Part shown: in pieces, positions 45,001-60,000 of the stretch
Layout: each line of letters opens with the position of its first letter
Position numbering within the stretch: position 1 is the stretch's first letter
Notes under the pieces: model-generated
Seen by the model: only the letters and a program-made list of their open reading frames with translations
Database searches by the model: none
What the model was told of the DNA's origin: nothing
Program-made: the position numbers and the translations under genes
Assembly (NCBI GenBank): GCA_012934845.2
Contig: WNNJ02000746.1
Location: forward strand, 62,001-126,000
Direction of reading: 5' to 3'
DNA length: 64,000 nt
Source: Pomphorhynchus laevis
Taxonomy: Eukaryota > Acanthocephala > Palaeacanthocephala > Echinorhynchida > Pomphorhynchidae

Positions 45001-48000
45001 CAAAATTAAAATAATGTGTTAACGACAAGCACAAATAAGCAGTAACTTTTAGACTAATAAATTAATGTTTTTTTAATTGTAGTAGCATGGATCGTGTATA
45101 TGCAAACCATAATACATAGTGTAATTATAAATATATGTATATGTACGAATATGTAATGTATACGATATATTTATACATGATGTCTTAAATGTTTTTAATC
45201 TTAGCATATTTCTGTCAAAATACAATGTCTTTAGACATAGTATTGAAATGAACCCCTGCTTAAGATAGATATGGTGGTTACTAAGAATGATAACGATTTT
45301 TCTAAAATGAGTAAATGTAACAGAATTCGACAGCATTATTTGAACTACTTACTAGCCCGACCTATTCTGTTTTGAAAATAGAATATCTTTATTATCATTT
45401 TACACTGTAGCATAACAGCTTGGCTTTTCATCAGACAAATTTACTTAACAATAAAATATTAAATTCTACTGAATTTAAAATTTTATATTATAAAATTATT
45501 ATTTAAAATTAATTTAAAATTAAATTAATCATGACAAGTGTTTAAACAAACAATATGCTATCGCATCTAGCAATTTTTACGAATAAAGGTGTAATAAAGT
45601 GTAATACTAAGATGTGTTAATTAAACAAGATTTGATGTAATTAAGCATCAAATGTCTGATGTTCACAAAAATGTGTAAGTGCAAAAATGTTATTTACTGT
45701 TTAATTTGGATCAGTGCCGTTAGTGAGATACAAGATGACGATGTTTGCAATTTAAGCTTCAAAGGTATCAAATTATTACATTTAAAATATACGATATTTG
45801 AATTTATGTACAAACGGATCAATTTGAAATTTGATCAATTGAACTGATAAAATACGTACATCTCTATAAATGCAGATCCAGAAGGTAAAATGCCACATGC
45901 AGTTGATAAAAACCATGGCTCCATATACCTACAAAAAATACAGTATACAAAATATCCAAAAATATACCGAAATATTCGATAGAAACGAAGTACAACGTCA
46001 TACATACCATCGTTTCTCTGGAATTGGTCTAGGAATTGGATTTACTCTACAAGGAGGAATAAATTCTCCATTAGTCGCTCTACCAATAATAGTTCCAATT
46101 AAATTCAATGGAATCACAATGAAAATCAGTATGGTGAGAACGCTTACCTAAAATTAAATTACGTCAAATAAGGCATCATTCAATATTTGGTAAACATCAT
46201 GTTGATGCGTTCAAACAAATAAATATCAACATATATTTGACTTTATGTTTATTAAGATAATATAAAGCAAATTATCAATTCAAATATTAAATATTTGGCG
46301 ATATCTCATCGATACTATATCAAATTGAGTAAGAAAAAGCAATATTCATAATAATGCGCTTAAACATAGAGATGCAGGGCACACCATATTTGGAATTACA
46401 TATCACATTTTTCTATGCATTGTGGTAATAACGTCGATACGTTATCATTTAAGGAATTTTCTGGTCATTCAGTTGCTGAATCTATTTCCTATTGAAGAGT
46501 GGTAACAAAGACGAAACGATACTCATTAGCATCGTTCGCTTGCACTTAATTTGACGCCGTATAGCGAAGTAATATATAACGATTCTGTAAAAAATATTAG
46601 ATAAAATTATAAAGTCTATGAAAACTATTTCAGAATTTAAGTACAACATATTTTTATACATTTACGAAGCAAAATAGTTCAACCAGAATAATATTTACAT
46701 AAAACTTGGATGTCAATAATGTCGTCAATGATAAATCTAACGAGTGAATCATTGACAACAGCATTCCCTATTGAATTGTGATTTTGCATTTTAAACCAGC
46801 ATATTTATACAAAAAGATGTAAATAAAGATATATGAATATAATTCTTCGTCCTATGAAAAGTGCAGCCCCGAAAGACCAGCTATAAATGGCTCGAAGCTT
46901 CAAACTCAGGCGTCAGTGAACAACGCAAAACAATCCAGCAACGAGCAATAGCGACCGCGAGAGATCGTGACGGGCAGGCCAGCGAACTTATTGGACATCG
47001 GAGACAATCGAGGAATGCGAAAACGTCGAGCAATGCTAGTTACAGAGGGAGAAAGCGAATGGGTCGATGCCGCGACCATTAATCGGCCCAACTTATCCCT
47101 CAAAAGGTTGGAGATCCGCAATTTCGAAGAAGATGCTGAAGATTCAAACATGGGGTCTTCACACAAGGATCTAAGCAGGGAAGATAATTCCCAGTCTAAA
47201 GATGGTTGTAGCGTTCCTGTAGCTGCCGAGCGTTGTCAACAGCAAGGAGATACCCGCGATTGGCACGGTGAGGCCGGCACTCCTATGAATATGGATTCGC
47301 GTGAAGACGCAGAATTTTCAGACAACGAGGGCATTTCTTGCGCTGCCCGTATAGACGACGGACTGCATGAGGATTTACTCTGACATAATGGATAATTCTA
47401 TTCTTTTTGTAGTTACATTTAAAATGTATAACAATTATTTATTTATTATTTAATTATTAAATTTTGATTTAGCAAAAAATATATGAATTATATAAAATAA
47501 TAATGCAAGATTGATTATGTGATAAAAATTTTAAAGCTAAATTTTAAATTTATCATATTTAGCTTACAAATATACTGAAATCTTACCGCAATATTACAGA
47601 CAATAAGTGCACGTTCATACGCGAGGTGGCTTAATAAACGATATATTCATTATAAATATAATTAAATCATCTAATTCTACATGTTAATCGTATTTCAAAT
47701 CAAATGTCTATTCGACGTATAATATTTAATATTTATAAATATAAATTGCAAATAAAAATTTTTAAACTAACATTATTTTAATAATAAACTAATTTCAGAT
47801 TTTGAATAATAAAAACTCAATACGAAGTTCAAAATAATAAATAATTCGGTTAGTAGTATAAACAACAGAAATGTATCTAAGTAGCTGATTGTAAATGAAA
47901 AAAAGCAAAAGCCACTATTTAGGAAAATCGTTTGTCAATTGCTGTACTTACTGCACTGCCAAAAGTGATTGTTCGAGTCGATCCGTTGTAAACGGCCATA

Positions 48001-51000
48001 ATACTTATGATCATTGTCACGACAAATACGATAAAAGGGCAGAAAAATGTTGAAAGCAAAAATTGACTTATCCATTTTTTCCCTACGTGTAAAACATAAA
48101 GTAGTATGCAAAGCATAAAAAATCTTAAATTAAAAACGTAAAGTTGTATAAAACATAAATGTGTATACAACAATATAATAATAAACGTATGATGTCAAAA
48201 TGTTTTATATATGAACATGATTATCGAAATACGATTAGAAATGACTATAGTATATTGAAAATTAAAAAGGCTTTGAACGAAAATGAATTCTTTAAAGTTC
48301 ACATGATAGAAAATTACTGTTACATTCAGAAATTAGGGTTATCCGAATATCCACAAACATATCTAAACTTTACTAAGCTAAAATCATACTAAGATAATTG
48401 AGGTTACCATTACGGTAAAATAGTCGCCCGGATTATACTTGAATAGATTCAAGAGTGTCTTGTAGAGAGAGCTAGATAGGCCATGAAACAGGTTCAACAT
48501 CTATCATTAAGAGAGAGTGATTAAGTGCGCTTATGGAACACCTAGGAACATCCACAAATTTCACAAAAGGAAATCCGTCATTAGCATGTGATTGGCCCCG
48601 CTGATGTGTTGAGTCGAAGAATAGATGCCGAAACCTGATAGCATAGCACTTCCTCCTGATGAGATCTAATAATTATTCTTATACATTGTCTGTTATTTAT
48701 CAGTCAATTCATTACAATTGACTTTTATTTTAAATTTTCATTAATATAAATTATATGAAATTTTATATAACAAATTATATTATTTATAATTATGAATAAT
48801 TATTAATTATTGAATAATTAATTTTTTTATATTTTTATTATTTAATAAAAAAGGAAAAATACGCTGACTCAGTTAGCTGATCTGATTTATCTGATATTTC
48901 GAGTAAATTGAATAAGTAGTTTATCTGATATAATAGCACATATACGTCGACGATTTTGTTAAAAATTAAATCCAGCATTTTACTGACTAAAACAATATCT
49001 ACAAATCAGATCAGCTAACTGAGTCTACGTGTTTTATACTATTTATAAATAAAAATAATGTTAAATAAAATATAAATATTTAAATAATAAATAATTTAAT
49101 AACTATAAATAGTTATAAATAATAACTATTATTTATGATTACATAATTATTATATAAAGTTAAAATTTAAAACTGAAATTTAAAATAAAAATCATTTTTT
49201 TTGTGAATTGACTAAATAATACACAATGTATGAGAATAAGGATTATAGGTCATTATTAGGATTTATGGAAGTGATTAGGTTTTACAAAACCCTAAGAACA
49301 TCTCGTGAAATACTCATGGGACATAAAAAACACGTACAGATGTAGTGTTTAACTCTACAAAGAAAATTAGGGATTTGATAGTTAGCTAAACACTACCCAA
49401 AAATAGTATGCATCATAAGACGAGAATGTGCATGCCCTGTATGAACAAATGATGCAAGATATGCCTCGACATTGTACATACTGCAAATTTAAGAGTACGT
49501 CTACAGATCTTGAATACAAGGTATCTGGTTCGTTTAATGCAAAACGGGCAACGTCGTGTTTTGATAGTGCGAGGTATGTCACGTACAATACATTGTAGAA
49601 ACGTCGAATAAAATAAGCATTTAATTGAATTTATAATAATATCAAAAATCAATTAAAAAAGTCACAGGTGACAACAATCGATAATACATGTTGCGCGAAA
49701 TAATGGTCATAAATTAAAATTGACTATAATATAAGATTTAATCATAAATTAGAAAATATGACAGTCGGGTATTATATGGGGCAGCACATTTAATGACTTA
49801 TCTCAAAGGTGAAATCAGAGAGAGAGCTCTTAAAATTATCTAACTTTCTTTCCATGGGGTAAAAAGTTAAATGTTTGCATATACAACCATAAGACGAAAC
49901 TAGTTAAATAATTGTGTTATTCTTTAAAAATTACCGGATTATTAAGTTAGTATTAATCAATAATATATATAAATACTAAATTAAAATAAGTATTTTAAAA
50001 CATCTTACCATGCCATTGTGAATATTTCGAGCCGCCAAAATAACCATTTACAGGAGTAATCGACGAATATATGAAAATCACAGCACTAAGAAATGATGCT
50101 CTTCTAAACTTATATATAATGGTTAGATAAAAAGAATGCATAAATCGTTAAAATTGAAAAAATTGATAGATAGAATAATTATAAATTAGTGCGGTCAAAT
50201 AACAATTTACACGTAAACCACACTAATTGAAATACAACACATTAGTGCTACTGTACTAGTGAGGCTAATGTGACAAAAAATAATTATTAAAAGTTTACTT
50301 AAACCTGTATTTATTATGCAGGTAAAAAAGAAATTATAATTCCAATTGGGTTGTAGAAATTATTTTTAAGAATGCGGGTGTAAGGGGATGAAATATTTCA
50401 CTTTAAAAAATTATTAGAAAAATTGTTACAAAAGTTTACCGAAGAGTGGGGAAATTATTACAATGGGAATACCATTGTATTATGGTTAAAGAGAAACTTA
50501 AACTTGTGAAGTGATAAAATTAAAAGTTCAATAAAAATAGAGTATGTGTAAATCTGACTTACTAGGATTCTCGTAAACTTAACTGTAACAAAAAATATTT
50601 TATTAAAATGAAATGTGGCAACAGATTCAACTAATATGGCTAATTAAAATCGACCAAATCAATAAGAATTGTATTAACAATTTCCAGAGTCAATTTATTG
50701 TCCTTTATTACGGAAGTAATTAGGTTTTATATTTTATAGATATAAAATATATATCTATAATTTTATTTACAATATAAATAAAAAAACTTTATTTGTATTA
50801 TAAATAATCAAATATTTTTAATATTATTAAAAAATTAATTTTATCTATAATTTTATATCTAAAATTTCATTTAGATTAAATAAAATTATAACATAATTAG
50901 GAAATTGGAAACAAAAAAGTTATCAAGATATACACATCACACAAATTATCTTCTATTGTAAATTTTATAATTACTGTGAATAAGAATAGTTTGAAAATCA

Positions 51001-54000
51001 TTCTCTAAATATATAAGATAAAATGATACTTAAGATGGAAAACACTGCGAAAACAATTATCACAAAAATTGCAGATACTTGTTTGTACACGATCCCGATT
51101 TGCAGGAATAATGTTTAATCTATGCCGTCAGAATTTTAATATATGACAACAGTTTAATCTATGCAGCCAACGTTATAAAAAAAACTTTAAAAATATAGAA
51201 AAGGATCCTGGGAGCGATTCAATAGACATTAATTAAACGGACTCAATAGACATTAATTAAATTGAAAACCTAGGTGCCTACTCTGTGTACAGTTCTCCTA
51301 TGATTGTGACGAGTATACAAAGAAATGCGGTGATTGCGACATGAAATCCAGATCCAATCAAGACAGAGAAAAACATCGGATACGCTGGAATTCGAAACAC
51401 ATCTCCACTAATTTGCTTCCATCCATAATCATCAATAGTATCTTTTTCCTTTAAAAAAGAATAGAAAATAAGTAAATACTAAACTTGTCAAAAAAACTTG
51501 ATAGTATCTCAATTAATTGCGCACGAGGATGCAAAAACTATTCAATAAATATATTGTAATAGTCTAATTAAATATCATAATTTCTTTGAAATTTGCAGAA
51601 AACAAAAATATACGCTTATTGTATCATGTAGTTAGATATAATGCTGCGAAAAGAATTATCCCGTGACTTTGAGCAAGAAAATAGACATGAATCAATTGTA
51701 ACGATATTTACCCATGCTATGTGAAAAGATTACTGCTTTCGCATATAATAAATGCGCAAAATTAATGAAGATACGAATCAATTAATAAGGATGGATAATA
51801 TAACAAAATACATATATATGCAATCATATGTATAAAGCTAATATTATACACTATTCGTTTTCTTTCCTTCTATAAAACGATTGAGCAATGTAATTGGCAT
51901 ATTTCGTCCCTTGTAGACTTGGTTCAGAAAAATTAAAAGCACGTGCGGAGTATAACTGCATTCGCGAGGGAAAATAAAAGGCATATCGATCAAAAAGATA
52001 TTTAGTAGGCCAATGAGAATATCATATATTGCTTATGGCATACATGATTTAGGTTTGAAATAAAAGTAGGGGAACAAAATCAATGTAAAAATGGAACATA
52101 AATATAATTCACTTGTGGAGACAAATTTTCGCAAAAGCCTTCAATTAGAGCTACATACGAATATGAAGGAGATAACAACTCGTTCATTATCTTCGTAGCT
52201 GTATTAACATAGTAATCATAAACTAATATCACTAAATAAAACGAGCGCACATATGAATAGAAAAGCAAATTGAGCCGGCGACTTAAACTGAACAAAAATT
52301 GTATTCGTAAAGAAATATTGGTTTACTTACTATATCAAGGAATTCCTCGTTGTTGTAAGCGGCAATATCATGTTTTAATAATCGCGACATAATAAGATAG
52401 ACAAAACAGACCATAAATATCACCATCATAAAGGAATTGAATATAGAAAACCAATGAATCTAAACAACGACAAATACAGAGTAGCATAGATGTGCAAAAT
52501 CGATATTATAAGAGTTGACAATTTACCAAAAATTACTTCAGCAGACTGGGGTAAGAATAATTATTCAATTTATCAGATTTTATATAAAACGTTTTTCGCA
52601 TCATCAATTTACTCATTACTATGTTCTGTATACAAATGTAAATACTTCGAATTTACATATTTATTTTAATATAATTAAACTTATTCAAATTTTAATTATC
52701 TTTTCATTTAATGTATTACCGTAAATGCTTGTACTTTTTCTCTGTTTTCAGTTTTATACATTGTATCGCAATTGACTATGAATGGCAAGCAGTAAGATTG
52801 TACGATTATTTTAAAGAATAGCGATATATTTGAGTAATGATTAGACAATTCAAACGAAAAATTAAAATAAGAAAAACTCAAATTACCGTATTGAAATATT
52901 CTAAAAGAGTAAGATACATTAATCTATGGTAATAATTTCAAAACATTAAATATTTACTTATATACGATACTATTTTTCTGAACTTAAAAATCAGAATTAA
53001 AAATGAACGTAATATTCAATCATTTATAGACAATATGAAATTCCGGGATATTTTCAGAATGAAAATATTCAATTTTGAATTTTGTTAAATTTTTAAGAAT
53101 TTGATAGCACATTTTTAAAATGAAATATTTAGGATATAAGTATTTAACTTTTACTAAAATTGTACAAGCAGCCTAAATGATCTTTTTACGTTGAACAATG
53201 GAAATCAGTTTTAAAGATAAGATTCAGAGTAAAAAAAGGTGTAACGAACTATCAATAAATATGTTGCTCTTACACATTAAAAAAGGCAGCTAAAAATGTT
53301 TGAATATGCGTTGAGAAGTGCTGAAAGCGGATTTTTTCTTTATTTACTCTTCCAGAATTTGTAGACTAGAAGAAGAAACACAGGAAGATCATGTTGCATG
53401 TCAAGATAGACAATGATTCTCAGCTTGAGCGTAATTAACATGTGTTGTCTAAACACAAGGTATGCTGTATTACCGGGAATGAAGATATTTTGAGTAGTCC
53501 GAAACGCAATGTGACTCCGCGATCCAAACGCTCGTGGATATCTGACATGATCATTTTTATGCCAAGGCAAAGTACTTATTACATATTGCTATATAATACT
53601 ATATATTTAAATAACAAAGCGCTATTTATGAAGAACGGACAAATACTGCGATCAAAAATCTTAAAATCAATATTTAAACACGAAAAACACTTGATACTGC
53701 AATGTAATGAAAATTTATTATACTATTCTATCTGACAACGGGAACAATTACTTGTGAATAATCATTATTGTAGAAGCTATAAATACGAAATGGTTTGATC
53801 AAATAGCAAAGATTATCATTCTGTTTTACAAACATAGAAATGATGAGCATACCTGATGCTGGAAGAAATCAATGTCTTTATATCGATCAAATCGTTGAGC
53901 GAATGAAATGTTAGTCTGAATCCAATGTACCTATACACGTATGAAACAAAAAAAAATAAATACTATTTTTTGCAAATACCTCATAGGTAAATGATAGTTG

Positions 54001-57000
54001 AGTATGATGATCCAACAATTTGGCATCAGTCGCGGTGACGTTAATTTCGATAATTCTAGAAGTAAAAACCTTGTGAGGATGCATTTTAAAGTTATATGTA
54101 AGACTATATAATTTGTTTATTATATAAAAAATGAAATATTTAAGTACAAACAACTTTAATCGATATATAAGTGAAATAAAAACAGCCGAATATATCTGAA
54201 TTATCTACAGATATCTAAAGAAATTATTAACTTGTTAATTTTACTTTTATTGTTATTCCACTCGACATTTATTTTCACGTTTTTTTATTTTGCATATCAA
54301 TGAAATCATAGGCAATGATATTATGGATTAAAGCGCCATTGTTTTATAATAAAAAATGGATAGATGTCGTAGAGACTACACTGCAGTTTATTTTGTACGG
54401 TGGATTAAACCTGATGATTCCATATAATAGCTGTATGTAAAACTCTTAAAGATAATCTTTATTGACAAGGCTAATAAGACTATGAATATGGGCTTTAAAG
54501 CATATACAGTGCAATTTTATTTAATCTTTTGAACAGTAATGTGTCCATTTTTATATTAATAACGGCAATGTACTGAACATTATATCTTGTGCTTTTTAAA
54601 GTTATGAATGATGTTCGTTAAACGCAAGCTTTGATAGAGATAATTGACTACGTCAAGCAAATTTAACTCTAATATCTTCAGTAGTTGTTTACTGTTAATT
54701 GTTCATAAAATAAAACAATGTTGAAGTAGTTGTTTAAAATATGTATTAAAAGTTTAACTATTTAAGTACAATATTTCACAGCTACTGCAGAAGACCTAAA
54801 ATGACACTGCTCGTGGATATCATAAAGATCGCAGGTGAATGAAATATTCAGTTCTTCGGTATATGAAAACTTTAATGTAATGAATTTCTGAAACCTTTTT
54901 TTCTGAGATGCCATTTAAGCATTCTTTCTTTATATTTAACACAGATATGATCAGAAGATGAGTGAATCAGTTATATACATTCAGGAGATCATTAAATCGA
55001 ATATATAATTAGGAAATCATTATATTGGTTGTATATAACCAAATAAATGTAATCAAATCGATTCAGAGATTATTTTTCAAATTATTGTGTATATTAAATG
55101 ATAACCTTAAAAATAAAATTAACATTTTTGTTATATATTGAATAAAATTCTTACTTTGGTAAGCTGATCAATAGTAAAAGCTTAAATACATCAAAGATAA
55201 ACATTTGGAAAGATTATATATTCGATAAAATTAGAGATAAAATGAAAATAACAAACAATTATAAAAGGAAAGATAAAATTAATAAAGATATGTATAAAGA
55301 ACTTACTAAATTAAAGCATAAATATATAATAACAACTATTGATAAAGCTAGTAATAACTTTGTCTTCATATGCAAAAAGCTTTATTATGATATACTAATG
55401 AAAGAGGTTAATTCTAATGATTTAAATGTAAATCCAACATATGAACGTAGTGAGTTGAGTTTAGAAACAATTATTACAAGTCACTGTTCTATAATGGATA
55501 AAAAGGGTATAAAGGTTAAATTAGATAATAAAACTATACCTATATTATATTGGAATCCAAAATTACATAAAAATCCAATAAAACCTAGGTTCATATGTAG
55601 TGCGTTTAAATGTACATTAAAACCACTTTCTGTCTATATGAATAAAATACTTAAAATAATTAAAGCACACTTTAAAAAATATTGCAAGGTAATCGAAATT
55701 AATACTGGTATAAAACACTATTTCAGTATTAATTCTACAAAAGAATTTTTAGAACAGACAAAAGGAATAAATTTTCAAAATATAAATACATGCGATTTTA
55801 GTACTCTTTATACAAATCTAAATTTAGTAGATATTAAAGAAGCGTTAGTAAAATTAATTAATATTATATTCGGAAAAAGATATACATATATGTTGTAATA
55901 ATTATAACGCATATATAAAAAATTAAACCATCAAGTATAATCAATAAATTTTAATAAATCAAAATTATTTAAAAGTTGGGACATCTATATTTAGACAAAT
56001 AAAAGGTGTTCAAATTGGAGGTAAGTAGCTTAATTATAGCTGATTTATTTTTAAGCTTTACTGAACATGAATTTGTTCATAACTGTTTAAAAAAATAAAT
56101 TTAGATTATATAAAGATATGAAATATATGTTTCGATATATTGGTAATATATGTGTATCTAACTCAAACATTTTCATTAAATAAGTGAACAGAGTTATCTA
56201 GGTAGTCTAATGTCTAAAAAAACCAATACTGACGATAAAGAAGGTATATATCCATATATAAAATATTAAATTAACATTAACTAAAACTACTATTAATTTA
56301 TATCGTAAAAATGACATTTAAATTTACAAAAAACATATTTTTGCATGAACATTCATGCATACCATATAATATAAAATATAATACATTAAATAATGAAATT
56401 TTAAGAATTGCAACAATATGTAATGATATTGGCTTTCTTCAAAATCATTAAATAATTTAATAGATACATATTTTAAACTCTTAAGCGGAAAATGTTTTAT
56501 GGAGGGATAATAATAATATACTATGAATTATAATAAGATATAGAAGCTTATGAAATTTCATCAGAAGAACTACGTCATTAGCATTTATTTTGTTCTGCTT
56601 CTATGTTAAGTTGGGGAATAGGGTCATCAGTAGTTCCACATAATGACTATAAACCTTATTCTAACAAGTCGTCTGTTATTTATTAGTCAATTCGCAAAAT
56701 ATTAATTTTTATTTTAAATTTTACTTAAAAAAATAAAAATTATATAAAACCTTATAATTATTTATTATTTATAATTATTTATAGTTATTTAATTATTTAT
56801 AGTTATTTAATTTTTTATTTTTATTTTTAATTTATAAATAGTATAGAATACGTGGATTTAGTTAGCTGATCTGAATTGTTAACTAATAAAAAAATAACCT
56901 GATAATCAATCAAAGATAAAATAAAATTGATAAAAGCTTTCGGTGTAAGTTCACTTTCTTCAGAATATACAAATTATTGTTCACAGTACAAAAATTAAAA

Positions 57001-60000
57001 TGACTTTTAATTTTTATTTGATTTCAATTTTTCAGAAAATACACAATATTGTTACAGTACAAAAATTAAAATCTAGCCAAACATCGAATTGTTAAGAGAC
57101 ACCATGTGCACGCACCGTTTGAGCAAAATAAGCACAATTTATCAATTGAACCAAATGAACACAAAGTAAAGACAATATTTTTTATTCATGCCAGCACCGC
57201 GCAGAATCCAAAAACAAAACGATTACATATACGTAATAAAACAAGAGGATACAGGAAAATCTGCTCCACATTTGTTGAGTTTAAGAAACAATCGACAACA
57301 ATAAGTGTGAAATGTAAAGTACGTGGGTATCTCCGGAAACAAAAAAAACAGAAAACTCGACGAAACACGTTAAATGAAATCACTTGACTTAATAAGAAAA
57401 TGAGATTACAAGGATCGAAAGAGATTCGAAACGTTCAAATCTCATCCAGCGCTCCTTAAGTTGTCCAAAGATATAACGAAATCTTTAAAAAAGTTGACAT
57501 CAATGTTTATGAAGAAACTGCATTGACTCAAGTGGCATTTTAAAACAGTAATAATTCAAGGAAGCATCTAAGATACAGGCAAAATGCATACAACACAAAA
57601 AAGGGTTTAAGCTCTGTTTGAGGTCAACCTTAAAATTTGTTGACTCTTTTCTTATAGTGAATCTAGTAGCAATTATACCATCAATATTAATTACGGCTAA
57701 AATTTGTCTTTGATAAGAAATTCGGCAAGTACTAAGGTCAAATTTTATGCACTAAAGAAACATTAGTTTATATATCTGTCCCAGACTGTTGGTGATACAC
57801 ATTTCAATTTAATTCAAAATAATTTTTCTTTAATACAAGTTCGAGAAGTTCAATAGTTCAATACAAGTTCAAGAAGTTCAATAGTTCAATACAAGTTCGA
57901 GAAGTTTAATTGATAGTTATACTAGCTAGTTGTGCAATTCCATAAGAAATTGTATGCCATTATTCCGTATTTATGTTTTATTAACGTGTACATACATTTT
58001 ACATCATATATTACTAAATGTGTATTCGATTGACAAAGTAGTCACAACATCTTTAAATTTACGTTGGAAATCGACATTAATTTCGATATATGATGAAACT
58101 AGTTTCGAAAGTGGTTTTATAATTTTGTGTAAATATCGTGATTTTACTTTTGTTACTCTGTTCAAACGTTACTAATGATATCTCGTCAACGAACAAACAG
58201 TTATGTTTTGCGTAATTTATGAAGTAAATAAAGAGTACCTATATAAATCGTTGATGAAATTAAATTTACATTAATTGAATCATATATACGATCTTAAGTA
58301 TATAATTTACATCTTCAGCAGCGTTGGTGATCACTTCTTCGTTAATCTGTTTATATCTATGCGATGATAACTGCCTATGTGCTTTTTAGGAGGTATTTCT
58401 AGCTATCCCATAAGACGAATGAATTGTTGTTGCCAGCTCTCTCTATATTACTACTTATTTTATTAGTGCCAATTCTCTATTAGCCGTTTTTGATCAGTTT
58501 AATTTTCGGTAAAACAAGAACTGGGTTTAATGTCGAAGTGGTGAATAATAAAGGAGTTGTTTCTAAATAATATCTTTAAAATTTTTAGCGTAATGGCTAC
58601 TAATGTGATAATGCCCAGCCGTTGTAAATTTAAACTTAAATCATACCGTATAAATTCTCTTTTGGACAGACAGGAATTCAGAGCTCGTTAAACGCGGATA
58701 CAGATAAGCACATATCGGATAAAAGAAACATGCCTCCAGAAACCAGATCATCCCACTTTAAAAAAATTAACGAATGTTGATAAAGATGCCCGATAATAGT
58801 AATTGAATATCATCCAGCAATGGTCAAAATCCCACAAATAATAAAAGCTAGATATCATATTCTTCCAGATGATATAAGGAAAATAGTATGATTCCAAGAA
58901 TATTCTTTCGCAACTCTAAATGTCTCGAATATGAGTTCAAACGAACAAATCTAAAAGTATAGATCCAATAAAAGCATCAACTATCCGTTGTTTATGCAAA
59001 CCATGTAAGCGTAGTTGTTACATGTGTTATGAAACTATAAAAGCATGCGGATAGGTGACGAAATACAGAGACAGGCCTTTATTATTGTATTTAGAAAATG
59101 TCGATTGCAGTGAAGAGGGTATTATTTATCTCGTTACATGCAATATTTGTAAAAACAATACGAAGGTAAAACAGAATGATGCTTAAGTCTAAGGCTAACT
59201 AGTTGGCGCTGTGATATACACATAGGGATACATATCATTTCTCATAACACATGAGAAAATTGCACATCTTGGAATATACAACACCTTACAATTTACAAGA
59301 ATCGAAAATAATTTAAGATATATAGCAAAAAGAAAAACTACGAGATCAGATGGATTGATTAAATCACGAATGATGATCATCACAGTTTAAACAATGTGCA
59401 TATTTACAACATCTAAACACATTCGTCTATTCTTTATGAAATACGAAAAAATAAAGTTGAATTTATAAAATCAAATGACAAAAAGACCGATTGAAATTAT
59501 GCTAAATTTTATATTATACAATCAACGTTTACATATGTATAATATTTATAATATATATTTATAACTATATATTTATAAATATCATAATATATAATGTTTA
59601 CATATTATATATATGTAAACCGAGTTAGTTAGTTATATATAGATGCCATTAATTTAAGAAAAATTGTGTGGTACGTCGGCCACATCTTCAATGTGAACTT
59701 TGCAAATCTCAATTTCCGCATTTTATAAATGTTAGATAAAGTCTTTAAATTTAATTTTAAATGAGAAATAAAACGAGTTAGCTAGAACAATTAAAAATAA
59801 TTGAAATTGCTAACTAAAATGAAGTAATTAAATAGTTAGTTACCTATCATTGTTGTAGGATATTATTATATTCTTATGCTGGAAAATAAACGATTGATCT
59901 TTATCCATAACGCCAACAGGCACTAAACACAACATTAAATATCTTAATTGAAAACAATCAATATGAGCTATGAAAAAAGATAATCATACATCGCCACGGT

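Larger units (their letters stand above)
42040..52459 (-). other. TM9SF3-like gene, membrane-domain exons 6-14
   Basis: Exon 6 carries TM1 ([18 protein letters not shown]) and the cytosolic loop start. Exon 7 has the family motif GDVFR and TM2 ([17 protein letters not shown]). Exon 8 has [13 protein letters not shown]; exon 9 [20 protein letters not shown]; exon 10 [17 protein letters not shown]; exon 11 [18 protein letters not shown] (usual GG.LPFGS changed to CGILPSGS); exon 12 [20 protein letters not shown]; exon 13 [20 protein letters not shown]; exon 14 [20 protein letters not shown]. The final TM and the C-terminal Golgi-retention tail were not found below 42040, where Naiad debris lies. 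Confidence 0.8.

Noticed and set aside
45659-46151. First read as odorant-receptor-like membrane exons
   Set aside because: Minus-strand translation with splice sites gives TM9SF family blocks ([20 protein letters not shown]) in the right order, so the nonaspanin call replaced it; the plus-strand frames are shadows.
48159-48392. 77-codon plus-strand ORF next to exon 9 of the TM9SF3-like gene
   Set aside because: AT-rich codons, no domain, lies in an intron.
52080-53735. Several 60-100 codon ORFs on both strands
   Set aside because: Intronic or overlapping real exons in other frames; no motifs.
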